Positions 1 to 14,202 of a stretch of 64,000 bases of DNA are shown piece by piece. The stretch is taken from the NCBI GenBank assembly GCA_047967505.1, contig CM106539.1. The stretch is one strand, 5' to 3'. Each line of letters begins with the position of its first letter. The stretch's first letter is position 1. Position numbers and translations under genes: made by a program. Below the pieces are notes generated by a model. The model had not been told where the DNA came from and did no database searches. It saw only the letters and a list, made by a program, of their open reading frames with translations. Source of the stretch: Dipteris shenzhenensis (lineage: Eukaryota > Polypodiophyta > Polypodiopsida > Gleicheniales).

Positions 1-888
1 TGCCAAGATCCATGCTAGGAACTTGCAAATAAGAGCGGCTCAACTCCTTCTCTCATCTAGACTACTCATAATCAAATAACTTATTATCAATAGAGGACTA
101 TTGGGTAGGTACTGGCCAATTGTGAAACATGTTGCCCATTATCAAAAGAGGATTAGCAACTTTTGAGCTCAATCTTTTGGTTGCTAAGCTTGGTTAGGTT
201 TATTTAGATTCTTTGGTTTCCTAGTCTATGAGCACTTGTATGCAAAACCCACCCTTTGTGTCTTAATATATTTGATATTTCCATTAAAAAAGTAAGGTGT
301 GGAGCCCTTGATGATAATTAAATGGAGGGAGGGAGGCTTGTATAAATTTTGAATGTGTTTTAAAGGAAGAGCATTCACAACATGAAGCAAATAGTGCATT
401 TTATACCTATTACCCTCATGACATTAGCCCATAACTAGGTACGTATTCCATACCTATTTCCCTCATGATGTAAGTCTGTAATTAGGTACATATATTTTAT
501 TCCTATTTCTCTTGCTAAGTCTCCAACTACTTGCTACTTCTATTTAAGGCCGTGATCACATTGGCATGCAATCTAAATATAACACAATAAAAGTAGCCTA
601 AACATTGACATGGTATTTTTGATCATATAAAAAAGAGGGAACACATTTTTCCCATCCATGTTGTAGTCCTATGATTCCCATCATAGAAAAATTCTGCAAG
701 ATAAGTGCATATAGTCAAGAGTTGACATCAACAATGCCTCAAAAGTGTCCTTTTTTTGGACCCAAATTGGATCCCATGTGGCTTTCATTTTGCTTGTCAT
801 GAAATTTGTACATCCATTTACACCCACATGTAATAGCACAAATAGAGGGAGGCAGGGAGGGAGGGAGAGAGGGAGAGAGATAGAGAGA
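1..888. other. AT-rich intergenic DNA, no gene seen
   Basis: I see no coding pattern, splice-consistent exon series or RNA gene here. A short near-repeat of the phrase around 'cattccatacctatt' occurs at about 400-510. The stretch ends in the GA microsatellite that follows. Confidence 0.6.
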
Positions 889-889
889 C

Positions 890-891
<2 letters not shown>

Positions 892-968
<77 letters not shown>
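892..968. repeat. (GA)n microsatellite
   Basis: About 75 bp of almost uninterrupted GA after a GGGA-rich lead-in from about 845. It is the first of many long GA/CT tracts in the window. The Arg-Glu repeat reading frame across it is an artefact of the dinucleotide. Confidence 0.97.
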
Positions 969-971
<3 letters not shown>

Positions 972-2600
972 GTAATTAGTAACTGAGTTCAGCCTCACAC
1001 TAGCACGAGAGTCTACACAATAATATGGAATAGAGATTTATGTCTTGGAGATTGAGAACAAGCATTAGCACAAGTTCATTGACCTCATAAAAGTGAGATT
1101 GAGAACAAGCATTTAGTAATTGATTCAAACCTCATGGCGGGCATTAGGGTCTACTTAGTCTCATGAAGGATACTTCTTGTCAGCACGTTGGCAAGTTGGA
1201 GACCAATGGAAAGAAACACCTCATGAATGTGATCAAGAAGAAGCATTCAGTCTTCGAATTATAGTCTTCGAATTGACACTCATGAAAGTGCGGCTCCACC
1301 CAATCGCAAGGAGCAAATAATTCTTCCAATGAACCGATCGGTGGCACAAACCCTAAACCACTAAACTCAAATATAAGAGAATGTGAACTAGAACCTAGAC
1401 CCAAAACCCTAACACCCAAACCTGTAGTGATATTGGAGGTATCATATGGCCATGCCTAACTTGAAAAATTTACCCATCCCCAAGGGAGTGGTTGCATATG
1501 CTACTTCATCATGGATAATTTTTTCATGTTAGTTTCATTAAAATGAAAACTTTAATGCTAGGATTTGAAACTTTTATACAAAAATATATAAAGTTTTTCT
1601 AGGATTTACATATTTCTACTTCAAAATTTGAAAGAAACCATATAAAGGCAAATTATGTTATATCAATATTGTGAAACTAAGAAAACTATTAGTTAAGTCC
1701 CTCTTGCATGTATACATTTTTCAATCCTAAACCCCCCCCCCGGTGGCTCAGACCCATGCCCACCAAAAATGAAGATGCTTATGTGGTCTCTCTTCCATCG
1801 TAGGGACTAATCTTAGTGAGTGTACATTGAGTAGGGACTACTATACTGGAAAGCACACAAACTTTTGTCAAGTGTGCTGATTCTTTAATTTTTTTAAGGC
1901 AATTACCTTCATAGTCCAACACTTCCCCTCCTTGTTGTGAAATGCATCCACCACAGCAGTGTAATCCCAATTCTTTATAATATTGTATGGTCAAATTTAG
2001 GTAGACCTCCATAAATATACACATATAAATTACACTAAGTTGCTATTCCATAAATCCCCTCATCAAGGAAAAATATAGGGGAAAATATTTAAAGCCGAAA
2101 GATAAATTTAGAGCCTTCTCTAAGTTCCCAAGGCTAATATTTACATGCTTTAAATTTGATAAATTCACCCAAAAGTTAGCATAACTTTCTAATAAAAGCT
2201 TTGAATTTAGCCCTCCAAGTACTCAGATTGATCGGTACAATTCATTTGGACCCATCCATAAGGTTATATATTTTAAATTCTAGCTTATTAAAAACATGAA
2301 TATGAACTTTAAGTATGCTTAAACACATTAAAGTCTTGAAAACGGTAGCATGGGCTAATATTTGTAACTCTATATTGGGGAAACTTTCACCCAATGACAT
2401 ACACTTCCATAGGTGTGTTCCTGAAAGATTCACCCAATGATACACAGTTCCATAACTATCTTCTCCTCTTATTTTTTACCCTTCCCTCATGTAACAAACA
2501 ACATTTAAGTCCCCCTATTAAAAAATACCCCCGTGTACTAACCTAGTGTGTTGCATGTTTATAAGTGAACCCCTAGACTTTATTGAGGGTTTTTAGTGGC
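969..2600. other. Intergenic DNA, no gene seen
   Basis: AT-rich sequence with a C10 run near 1732-1741. Short open frames here lack family resemblance, good start context and splice support. Nothing further recognised. Confidence 0.5.
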
Positions 2601-3182
2601 ATGGCTCCAATGGATTTAACATTTTAACTCTATGGGGCCTTGAGCTAGATATTTGAGCTCCTTGTTGTGAAACTTGGTAGTGTAGAGTAAAACTAGATCA
2701 CCTTCTTTGAGGTTTCTACCCAACCATGCCTTGCTTCTTCATTTTTATTCTATCATGGCATGATAGCTATCTAACCTAGATATTTGAGCTTTGCCTTGTG
2801 ACCCTGGCATTGTAGAACAAAATGAAGTCTCCTTCTTTGATGTTTCTATCCAACACATGCTTCCTTCGTCTTTTCTATGTCATCATGGCATGATAGGCTA
2901 TTATCCTAATCTTTGTATGCTTCTCCAATCAGTACAATATTTTATGGAGGGACTATTGACCTTGCAAGCATTCTTGTACTACTAGCATAGGCTCAATATG
3001 ATAGATTCTAGTGGGACACTGCTTCAAGTCCATAACACCAAAACTGACATCTTGTAAATGCCCATAATGCCAGTCAAATAAGTTCAGTTCTATTATTTTG
3101 GAGAGGACATAGTATTTTTTGTTGGTGAACTCTACTTGTCTATTACCTTGTGAGGACATTGTAGGCTATGCTTCTTTTATAG

Positions 3183-3500
3183 ATAATCATAAAGCCAATC
3201 AAAAGTTCTTTAATCAATTCATTGATGAAATGGGTGCCTTTATCTGACATAATATCTATTGGACATCCATACCATATGATTACATTCTCATATAGGGACT
3301 TTGTTGTGCTTCTGGCGATTGCTTTTGACTTTCTCATGGATAATCAAAAAGCCAGTCAAAAATCCTTTGATCACTTCTATGATGAAATGGATGCCTCTAT
3401 CGGAAACAATTTTATTGGCCATGCATATTGTGATTACATTCTGTTGTGCTTTTGGAATTTGTTTTTCTCATTTCTTATGCTTCACCAGCCCACTTGGTGA
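3183..3500. repeat. ~157-bp tandem duplication inside the Gypsy integrase remnant
   Basis: The block beginning 'ataatcataaagccaatcaa' at 3183 recurs as 'ataatcaaaaagccagtcaa' at about 3340. The two copies share the positions encoding the GCPIDI/SDKG region with many mismatches, so the duplication is old. Confidence 0.75.
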
Positions 3501-4070
3501 AGTAAGCTATGGCCACAATGATGAAGCAAGCATGTGTCCTGTTAGAGCAATTTGATAATGCATACCCATAAAATCAATCCCCCATTTTTCAAATAGATTT
3601 TGGGAAACAACTATTGTTAGGGGATTGAAATACTTATGTTGGGTTTTAACCATTCACACGTCTCATCCAAAAGGAGAATTTCTTGTTGTGGCTTCAAAAA
3701 AGAGTGTCCTCCTATTATGACTTCATGAACCTCTCAGAGGATTGCCATGATCTCATAAATATCTTGTTAGGATCTGATCTCTACCTATCATGTATAGTTA
3801 ACCTACAACAATCAATTAGTAGGGAGCATCTTGTAGAATGAATTTTCTTATAACCATTGGTCTCAATTCAAGAAGTGATTTTGTTTATTAAATAACTAAT
3901 TATGTCTTCACACTAACTTGGAATAACATTTGTAAGGAACAATGTTGCATCTTGCAAGTCATCTTGTAATCCATCTGGATCTTATCTTGTCTCAATTGTG
4001 GCATGTGATTTGCTATATATTGTTGATCTCCCTTTTGCACCACTCTTTTGGAGTTGAATTCTTATAGTAG

Positions 4071-4262
4071 AAGCCATCTGGTAATCCAATATTTAGTACA
4101 TGGTTGATTAAATTTATATGATTATGCTTGATGAGATCAATGTAAAATATAGATTCAATGGCCAATAGAAGCCATTTGGTTATCCAATATTTAGTACATG
4201 GTTGATTAAATTTATATGATAATGCTTGATGATCAATGTAGAATATAAATTCAATGGCCAAT
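4071..4262. repeat. ~96-bp tandem duplication inside the Gypsy RNase H remnant
   Basis: 'gaagccatctggtaatccaa' at about 4071 is repeated as 'gaagccatttggttatccaa' at about 4167. Both copies continue through 'tttagtacatggttgatt' to 'tcaatggccaatag' with few mismatches. Confidence 0.85.
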
Positions 4263-4320
4263 AGATAATGTATAAATTTCTTCAACTATAAATCATTGCT
4301 ATGGCCTCTCTTTTTGTGGT

Positions 4321-5729
4321 ATGTAGTTCACTTCTACATCATTACATGGCTAGCCTAGCCTATGAAAATAAAATGAAGTCTCTCCTTAAGCCACTTGGGA
4401 AACTTGGAGCTCTTTGATTCCACCAAGGGTGCTAAGCTGGGTCTAAGACTTCTTAACTTTCTTATAGAGTATGAATTTTTTGGTTAGAAAAAACTCAAAT
4501 CATGGAAAAGGTGATTTTCCATTGATTAGTGTAGGAGATGAGTGAGTCTAAGGCTAGCAATGGGATTTTGGAGATGGACAAGATTTTGTAGGAAGTTTTT
4601 GCAACATGGAAAGGAAATGCCACCAAGGATGGCAAGTAATGACTGCATTAAGGTCTTTACCTTCTTGAGAATTTAGTAATCTCACCTCATCCCAATTACT
4701 ATTGGGATGATTAGGAGATCATGTATGCTGATCATCATTTGTGCCAACACAATATGATTCGGACCCACAAGCTATGCAAAATGTTTGAATGTTGGACGGA
4801 CAAGTGTTGTGACACCATGTGAACAAGAGAGTGCATCTAGCCTTGATTTTATAAGTTGTCATCAATTGTAAGCTCTCTAACAATTGGGAGAATATATATA
4901 AGAGCTTTGTTACTTCCCAACTTGAAGGTGGTAGAAGGAGCTCTATCGATAGCCTCATTTCCTTAGATCTTCTCAATTTAGACCTACACTTGGCTTGTCA
5001 TTGTCGTTGTATCATAGTAATTGGTCATGACATCCATCCCACCTCCAAAATCAGCCCACATTTTGACCTTGTCAATCTAGAAGTATTCGACAATCCTTTT
5101 ATAGGTGACATCATGCACCAAAAAAGAACCAATGATGACTTTGATTTCTTCATATAGGATGCCATATCACGGGTTAGATTATCCAAGCCTTCTTTCACTT
5201 GTGCTTAGGCGATAGAGAAATCTAAACACAAGCTTGATGGACTTGTTTAGTATCATATGACTTTCACAACCCTTTGGCAATGACCTCACAAAAGCCATGG
5301 CTTCCTTTGTTCACTAGGAATTCCAACACTTATAAACAATGTCCAAATACAAGACAATTGTCGAACATTAATGGTACATCAAGTAGAAGTGTGAAAGTCC
5401 ACAAATGATCACAATTCCAATTCCTCATAGTGAAACAATGCAACCCATGCATGTACATGTATCCTTGCAATGATGTTCATCTAGACTCAAATAGAAGATA
5501 ATTATTAGGAGTAGAATATAGAAGAAAACCTTCTAGAAAGAACCAATTGGAGAAACCTTCTAGCAACCATCTAGACCCAAATACAAGATAATTATTAGGA
5601 GTAGAATATATAAGAAGACCTTCTAGAAGCACCAATTCCAAGTAGAATACACAAGAAGACCTTCTAGAAGCACCAATTGCAAAGCACTAAAATGAAAGCT
5701 GAGAAATATTTTGTTGATGTGATTTGAAT
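4321..5729. other. Intergenic DNA with short tandem repeats near 5.5-5.7 kb
   Basis: No gene recognised. At 5490-5690 the phrases 'ataattattaggagtagaat' and 'agaagaccttctagaagcac' occur two to three times in tandem order, separated by shared 'caattc/gca' text. The rest is plain AT-rich DNA. Confidence 0.55.
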
Positions 5730-8700
5730 TAGATTTAAGATGCCTAAGGGGATGGTAGAATTTGATCCAATGCACTCTCTCTCATGTGGATACTGCCAAT
5801 AGATCCAACTAATGATGCCTATGGATCTAGGGAAGAGGAGCAAGATGTCCCATCCAAACCCTATGTCCCTCTCTCCCCCCCCTCTCTCTCTCTCTCTCTC
5901 GTTTAATATAATTCTTTTCTTTTGTATCAATCTAGATACACATGATACACTACTATTCTTCTAATAGTTATACTTCTCTTATACAAGTTTTTAGAATTGT
6001 CATGAATTAAATATGGAGATGGAATCATCGAGTTAAACATTAAATAACTAGATCCAAAATGGGGCGAATTTGAAGTTACTAATTTTTATCTACTCAAGTA
6101 AACCAACTACATATTTTTTTGTTAAAAATACAATGCTAATGCCCAAGAAAAGTAAGCAATATACCAAACCAAAGCAATAAAGACTCTGACATTTTCCAAA
6201 GAAAAACAAGAAATATAACAAACCAAGTATATTTCCATATTTATTGGGGGAAAAAAGTAGCACTAAAAATCCATCCTTTAAAAAACACTAGTCAAAGAAT
6301 GGAGCACATGTCAATCTCTTTTTGGTCTATTGATGAATTGGAAGGTTGGGAAATTCTAAATTATCAATGTACTCAAGAAACTTAGATGCAAAGCTAGCAA
6401 GAAACTCCCTATTGCCAACACCTTAGGCATCCTCTCTACACCATAAGGGTTAGTGCCTTGAGACTAGTATTTAAATCCTTGGGCTTGCTATGGAAGGATT
6501 TCTCAAAAATATTTGGCACATATTTTTTGTTGAAGTAATTGAATTTTGAATCCTACTTGCTTTAAAATTGTGTACCCTTCATCATAAATGGTTCCCAAAT
6601 GTATACCAACAAGTAGCTTTTCATTGATGGAAGTCCTCCTGAGATTTCAAGAAAAGGAGCACAAGTAATTGGCACTTGCATGATACTCAATCAAAGATGC
6701 ACTTCATACAATTTGCTCAATGCAAGTTGGGTCATCATAGTGCTACGTAAGTAAGTCCTTATTGTCTACCTGAGGATATTGAAATGCACTATAATGTGCT
6801 ACATTATTATACTTACTTATGCTAGTACAAAAAATACTCTAGGTCTTTTGTTTTCAATAACTACATCCAATCTAGTGTGTTCTTTAGCTACTTATAAGTG
6901 CCTTGGAGTTCTTGAATTCTCTTTGACTCCACTTGTCCATCTTCCACCGCATGGAGGGGGATTGGACGAATTTTCCATCATCTCTAATTTGTAGAGAAAT
7001 TCCAATGCACCCTTGAATTTGATTTATGGGATGACAAACTTGTTGTGCCACCTAATTATCATTTTCTAAAAAATCGAGATTGATAGAAAGAACTATCGAA
7101 AAGGGCACTATCAAGGGACACAATAATATAACCTTACATTAGGCCAGACTTAATTTTGTTAAAGATAGGAAACACATTAAATATAACATGAATCACTTAA
7201 TTAGAGCATTATTCCATCAATCTATATTTACAATTTTAGCACAGGAAAAATTATAACCAACCCAAATATTTGTAGACTAGCTAAGCCTAGCTTATTCTAG
7301 AAGCATGAAATTTGCTTAATCTCTTCCATTGTGGGATTTCCTAGCACGCTTTGATATATTTTGAGGTTGCTATATGTGAGATATAATTATCAAAATTTTG
7401 TAGTTCCCTTATTTCACATAGCAAGTGTTGATTGTTTCTTTGTGACAATCGCATATAACTATTGCTCTCAAGCAAGATCTATGATACTCCATCTCCAAAC
7501 CACACAATAGCCAAGGTATCATGGCCAAAATATCAATTTTCTTCAAATAACATGTCAATAGCAATGCTCTCAATCTTGGTGTCATATATAAATTGTGGCA
7601 TGATTGAAACGGAGGATCTTGAATTTTAAAATTAAGGCACAACACAAAAGAGATGGCCTCCATCTTGACCTATGGAAGAGAGACAAGAAATAGGAAATGT
7701 GTAGAGCATAGTAGGTTCAAACCTCAAGGTCAATAGGAATGCACAAAACCAACACAAATTCTTATTGGTGGTGATTCAAATGTCAATGTTTAGTGGTGAT
7801 GCAAATGTTGATGTTCATCATTCAAAAACTTCACATCCCTCACAAATTTTAGTAAGAAATCAAATAAGAAAGTACTTGCACCTACAAAAAGCCATTTATT
7901 ATGTCCATAGATCAAAGCTTTGGCTCCAATGACTTGTATTTCAATCTTGCAAGGAAGACTAAAAGTCTAGTATGGTTAATCAAAAATCCTTCTGTTATGT
8001 AAACAAGTCATTAAAATAACATTGCACATGCCACAGAAACTACCTCCTTCTCCTATATATATCATGCCACTTGATGCATAATTTCAAGGAAAAATTACTA
8101 ATGGCCATCTGATAATATGGACATGATTTTCGAGCCTTAAAATCACCTTATCTCTCAAAAACAAGGTTCAAACACCACATTTTTCATGAGAAGATGACTT
8201 TAAGTAATTGTAAGTGTGCTTAAAAGGAACCCCTTAAATTATGGATGGTCCTTACTAGGAACAAATTGGCCATTTTGCTACCTCTCGCAAAGAGAAATTT
8301 GAATCCTAGAAACCCACCTTAAGAAAAAAGAAAAAACAAAAAGTCATTGATGCTCTAGGCAAGAAGTTTTTCCCCTTTCTTTCACTCATGCGCGCAAGGA
8401 AAGGGGTGTCCGTTAGGTTAACAGCTTCTTAGAGACATCCAATTCCCCTAATTACCTAAATAGGTATTACCTTTAACATGCTTGGAACATCATAGCATGG
8501 AATTTCCTATCACACTTTAAAGTTGTTGGCGGTTGTTTTCGCTTTGTACTCAATTACTTGATAATGCAATCTATTAATTGTCATAAGCATTAAGCATGGA
8601 TATTAATGATTTGGGTTGTGGGGGAAAACCAAGCATCAATGTGCTACTAAGGTTCATGTAGCATGGTCATAAATGTATGGAGACATTATGCAGAATGAAT

Positions 8701-8830
8701 AATAAAGATATAAACAAGATATTGAAGGAAATGCCAAGTTGTATTAGAAATAAAGGGCTTTGGGCTTGAGTACTAGTAGCTAATGGATATGTGTGTGTGT
8801 GTGTGTCAAGTGTGTGTGTGGATACATCTT
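5730..8830. repeat. Dispersed repeat family, copy A
   Basis: This stretch shares long runs with 36320-38110 and partly with 31890-33990. Shared phrases include 'gcctaaggg' followed by 'tggtagaatttgat' and a CT tract (5739 and 36329), 'caagtatatttccatattta' (6226 and 36717), 'gtgccttgagactagtattt' (6452 and 36927) and 'caatgtgctactaaggttca' (8637 and 37921). Copy A contains 7.05-8.30 kb, which the copy at 36.3-38.1 kb lacks but the one at 31.9-34.0 kb partly keeps. No protein was recognised in any copy. It may be a large non-autonomous retroelement or other interspersed repeat; ends are approximate. Confidence 0.7.
8791..8821. repeat. (GT)n microsatellite, interrupted
   Basis: Two short TG runs separated by 'tcaag' near 8791-8821. 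The corresponding place in the related repeat copy (about 38094-38108) also has a GT run, so it belongs to the repeat family. Confidence 0.85.
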
Positions 8831-10900
8831 ACAATCTAGGGCAATGCATGTAATACAATTAAGACCAAAATCCCTTATAGAGGGTCTCCATGATGACCCA
8901 CCTCTCTTTTTGTAATTTGCATGTTCCATTTGTGACCTTTCCTTGGTCTTTATATCATGATCATAGATTCTCATTGTGCCTTGAAGATATTCCAAAAGAA
9001 TGACTTGAGCTAGGGTTGTAAAGATGATGTGTTGGGAGTGTCCTACCTTGATAGCCAAACTTCTGTATTTGATATCCAAGATATACTTTCCTAGGATGAC
9101 TCATTGTTGTTTTTGGGAGAGGGGGACTATTGCTGGCAACTACACATCCAAAGCTACCAGAAGTGGCTCAACCTCGTAAACTTTATGTTTTGAGGAGGGT
9201 TTTGATTGGGTGAGGTTAGAACCACTATTTTGAGTAGCTTGGCCCAATTTACATGAGGGCCTCATAGTGTGGCCTATGTTGTGAGTGGATTTTGCAAGGT
9301 CATGGCAAAGCGCAAGGTATCTTGAGCCTTGTCAGGCCCGAGAAGTTGGGTTCTTTGAGGCAATGGCCTAGGTGGGAATTTGGAGGTCCCTCTAAGGGCA
9401 CTTAAAGTCCAAGATAGTCATACTAGCGAGTCTTAGCCTAGACCTTGGATTGATTCTTGGTCCTTTCTTGAGCTTATGAGCATGGAGGGGGTGCCATATG
9501 CATCAAGGGCTGCATCCAAGAGCACCATCGAATCATCCAACTAATATGTGTTTGCATTCATTTGTGCCAATAAAACACAAAAAAGTGTTCATGGGACTGC
9601 AATAGGAAGGTTCTAATGAAAGTTGAGAAGTGTTTTGTTGGTCTAAGTCCATGGATTAAATGGATGATGCCAGTAATAAGTACTACGAATTGTTGGTGCC
9701 AACAAAATGCAAAAAGGTATACTCAGGGAACTACAATCCATGCACACAAAATTTGGCATTTTGAATATTATTTGATAGGCCATATGTCATAATAATAAAA
9801 TCTTATTGAAGAGGAAAGTGAAGATTCAAGACACTAGTTTAATTTGTTGTCCATTGGGCTAGTTAAAGCTCGGTCCCTAAAGCTCGATCCCACCCAAAAC
9901 TTGATGGGGTCACTATCATGGTTTCAGAGACTACTCTTTGATGGTACCTACTCTTTGATGGGGTCATTATTAGGTTTCAGGGACTATTCTTTAATGGTAC
10001 CTTCAACTAAGTTGACCTATAATGGAGAGCCCATGTGATGTCTTAAACAATGGGTTGCCAATGTCGTTTCATCTACATCCACCGTTTCCTGAACATTTCT
10101 ACTGCACCTATTCCCATTTCTAGTGCAAGTGGCATCTCTGCAAGTCTTGAAGATAGGGGGAGATATGCCCATTTTTTACATTACTTTATTTGAAAATATT
10201 TTAGATTTTGTTTTTTGGTGTGAGTGCAAAATTGTGGTGGGATGAGCCAATTATCTCCACTAATATAACTAGAAAGATTATTGGAGTGAGGATGAGACTC
10301 CGCTCTTAGTCTAAGCTCTCTTAGTCTAAGCTCTAGCTCTAGCTTACGCCTCCCTTTTCCTTCCCTAATTAGCACCATCTTTTGGGCGGGTTGCGCATGG
10401 ATGGACAAAGAAATCAAGCTCTAACCATTGGTTGATGTCATACAAATCTTTGAATAAGGGTGGAGCATGGCATTTTCATCAACTATCCTTGTTAAAACAA
10501 GGTAATTCCAATTGGCCTTTATGCATGGCATGTTTCAAAATTCAAGAAAGAAAAGGATGGTAATTGCTAGAATAATAGCACTTCTTGTTGCTAAATGTTT
10601 CCCAAAGAGGTAGTCCTACCATTGAGGAGCAATTGCAAGAATGAGAAGCATAGTAGATGTTCAATGCTTGCCAGGGATGTTCCCAATGGGTTGGTGTCCC
10701 ACCAACTTTGCAAAACCAATAACACATCAAGGTTCATAGAGCCAATAATTCCTCGTAATGAAAAACCTACGACTCATTCTTAGACTCCTATGTGGCCCTC
10801 CAATCATTGTTTCACCAATAGGTTATAGGATGGTGAAGAAGATCCTTTCAAGAACATCAATTACCAAGAAAATTCAAGCAAGGTAACTAACATGCATATG
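8831..10900. other. Intergenic DNA with a 54-bp tandem pair
   Basis: No gene recognised. A tandem pair of about 54 bp lies at 9903-10004: 'gatggggtcactatcatggt' at 9903 and 'gatggggtcattattaggtt' at 9957, both followed by 'tttcag.gactattcttt.atggtacct'. Other open frames are short and unsupported. Confidence 0.5.
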
Positions 10901-11102
10901 ATTCTGCCAACAAAATGGAACTCACTCTACTTATGGAGAGCACGCATGCAACAAGTGTATGTTCTTGGTTGTACTTTATCATCCTTCATCTAGCTTTTGC
11001 AATGGCATGTAGCAACAATGAAATTCGGCAACCTTTCTACATATTATAACAACCTCCCTCCATTACAAGATCCCATTATAAGGTGCGAGTTTTGCACAGT
11101 AT

Positions 11103-11203
11103 TATAAGATGAAAAATCAAACCTCCCTTTATTGCATTGGCACCTTCTTCTCCTTTCTAATCTCCCTTTATTGCATTGGCACCTTCTTCTCCTTTCTCTC
11201 AAT
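11103..11203. repeat. ~49-bp tandem duplication
   Basis: 'ctccctttattgcattggca' followed by 'ccttcttctcctttct' occurs twice in succession (about 11122 and 11163). The other 1.93-kb unit has it once (about 13006), so this duplication came after the large one. Confidence 0.85.
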
Positions 11204-14202
11204 AGCCAAGGAACTAATGAGAACTATCCACATTTTATTTTTTGATCCATAGAAAAGACCACTCAAGAGCTTAGGAGACCATTTCTAGAGGATAGAGAGC
11301 TAGCCTACATCAATTCCAAGAGTCAAGAAATCTAGATAAGAGCACAGAGATTCATGTGCCCATATCAAACTCAAATGATGAGATCCATCAGTAGAGCATA
11401 GGAGAGGAAGGGTCCAATATTTCCCATATCCAAGACATATGTAGAGGTTGGGTAATGATCAATGCCTTCGGGGATGGAAGCATGATGGTTAATTATGTGA
11501 TCATGAAGCATGGATAGAATGAAAGTTAACACATCATTGAGGTCCTTGTTTTGTGGACTCCCTTGTGGCAACCATGCATTCTTACTGTGAATGTCAAGTG
11601 GAATTGTGGGACATATTAAGATCAATCCTTAGGTGAAGGAAGCAATTTTCAAATGTGGATGGCTAATTGTCTTAACAATGAGGTGGCCTAAATTTTCTAG
11701 AAGTGTGACTAGCCTTAACATGGGATGATTTTTTAACTTTAGTCAAATATTGGTGGCAATATAACACTCAAGATTCCATGTTTATGTTTATGCTATTAAT
11801 ATACTTTAATGTTTGTTAAATGACATTATATTTCAATAGGAAATCTTTATAGAGGTATGTTTAGAGACAACTCAATATTGTTTACCTAGATTTATAATTA
11901 TGTTGCACAATTAGAGGCAACACATACTTGTCAATTTTGATGCTTATGATAGTCTTTACTTAATGTGTTCTCAATGCCATGTAGGTCTCCGTTCAATTAA
12001 AAGTAGTAGCTAAAAGATGAGCATATGGGCAATCCCTCGAAGGTAGCTTTTTTGCATCTGAAGCAACTAAAGCATTACAAAAAGCTAAGAAAAAAACAAA
12101 AAATAGAAAAGCTAATGAGAGAGGACATGCTCTCTCATTTTATAAGTAACTAGAGAGGAAGTGTGTTGCCTTTCCTCGTACATCATGTATGGATTTGCAT
12201 TCCTTACCTTGCAAGGGAAGAGCTTTCCATCTCACCAATTAAAAATGTGTAACTAATCTACTATACTCAAGTAAAATGATGCTCTGAGAAGCTAACCAAC
12301 AATCTCTTTTTTAATGCATGTTCTTGACGGTGATAGAGCACTAGGGAATTGAACAAAATGACATTGGTAGATGTAAAATCGATGGGTGATAAAAATTCAT
12401 GTGATCATAGTCCAGCTCATAATATCTCAAATGTCTTAGATATGCTTACTTTCATGTTACCAAAGAGAAAAATCACAAGCTCATGCAAGCAATGTATTTT
12501 CATGTATTTGTTGGGATTGAATCTCTAAAAGGAACTAAATCTTTTTCTATCACGAATAATAATAGCACTACCTTTGGTATTTACACAGAGATTAGGTCCA
12601 ATCTTGTCTTGTGTCTAACGTCTATATTTTTTCAACTTGAGCTATAACTCTTTCTAAAAAATGTTGAAATTACAAAACTAAGATTATATACTGAACTATT
12701 GGTTATGTAATCCATAATAAAATGAAACTATAGGACATTGGATTCAATTAATAAATATAACAAAATGGAAGCTTATGAATAAATGCAACCATATGAGTTT
12801 CATTCTTTAATTCTTTAACTAATATGCATAATGATTACGCCAACAAATAGGAACTCACTCTACTTATGGAGAGCAAGCACACGACAAGTATATGTTCTTG
12901 GTTGTACTTTATCATCCTTCAACTAGCTTTTGCAATTGCATATACACCAAGGTCCCATTGTAATGTGTGAGCTTAGCATAGTATTATAAGGTGAAAAATC
13001 AAACCTCCCTTTAGTGCATTGGCACCTTCTTCTCCTTTCTCTCGATAGCCGAGGAACTGGTGAGAACTATCCATTTTATTTTGATTTCAAACTGAAAAGA
13101 CCACTCAAGAGCCTAGGAGATAAATTCTCAAGGATAGAGAGCTATAACCTAGATTAAGTCTAAGAGTCAAGATGTTAAGATAAGAGCATAGAGACTTGTG
13201 CAACCATATCAAACTCAAACGATGAGATCCATCAGTAGAGCACAGGAGAGGGAGGGTCCAATGTTGCTTATGTCCAAGGCTGATGCAGAGGTTGGGTAAT
13301 GATCAAGGCCTTTGGGGATGGGAGCACGATGATCAACTCTGTGATCATGAAGAAGGGTTGGAATGAAATCTCACACATAATTGAGGTCTTTGTTTTTTGC
13401 ACTCTCATGTGGCAACTAGGCATCCTTACTATGAATGTCAAGTGGAATTGTTGGACACATTAAGATCAATCCTTAGGTGAAGGAAGCAATTTTTAGACGT
13501 GGATAGCTCATTGTCTTAACAATGATGAGGTGGCCTAAATTTTCTAGAAGTATGAGTAGCCTTAATCAGGTTTGACATAGGTTGAATTTTTTCTTTAGTC
13601 AAATCTTGGCAATATAACATGCTAGATTCCATGTTTATGTTTATTCTATTTAGGATATACCTAATGTTTGTACTTTTAAGATCTAAAATAAAACAACATT
13701 ATCTTTCAATAGGAAATCTTATAAAGGTATCTTTAGAGACAACTCACACTATCTAATATTGTTTACCTAGATTTTATAATTATGTTGCACAATTATAGGT
13801 AGCACATACTTGTCAATTGTGATGATTGTGATAGTCTTCACTTAGTGTGTTCTCATTACCATGTAGGTCTCTATTCAAATAAAAGTAGTATCTAAAAAAT
13901 GAGCATACGAGCAATCCCTCAAAGGTAACTTTTTCGCATCTGAAGCAACTAAAGCAGCACAAAATACTAAGCAAAAATAAAAAGGAAAAAACAAAAAATA
14001 GAAAAGTTGATGAGAGAGGGGCATGCTCTCTCATATTATAAATAACCAGAGAGGAAGTGTGCTGCCTTTCTCCATACACCATGTATGGATTTACGTTCAT
14101 TATTTTACAACGTTTTATTTGACAACCTTTTTACTTTTAAACTTTCTTATTTTCAAAATTTCATTATTTTGGTTTTTTTTTGCAAGGGGAAAAACTTTTC
14201 AT

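Larger units (their letters stand above)
2640..4320 (-). pseudogene. Decayed Ty3/Gypsy pol (RNase H and integrase)
   Basis: On the minus strand, broken frames resemble Gypsy-type pol in the expected order. Around 4285-4013 lies an RNase H-type stretch (FIHYLLA..FIFYIDHQAL..NQP). Around 3337-3143 is the integrase core (LYENVIIWYGCPIDIMSDKG, the usual GCP..ISDxG pattern), and around 3159-3050 the downstream integrase part (SSQGNRQVEFTNK, usually PQGNGQ.E.TNK; then DWH). Frames are interrupted by many stops and by two internal tandem duplications (about 157 bp at 3183-3500 and about 96 bp at 4071-4262). No LTRs were found around it, so the outer limits are approximate. It is a dead fragment. Recognition rests on family motifs; RT and protease were not found. 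Confidence 0.7.
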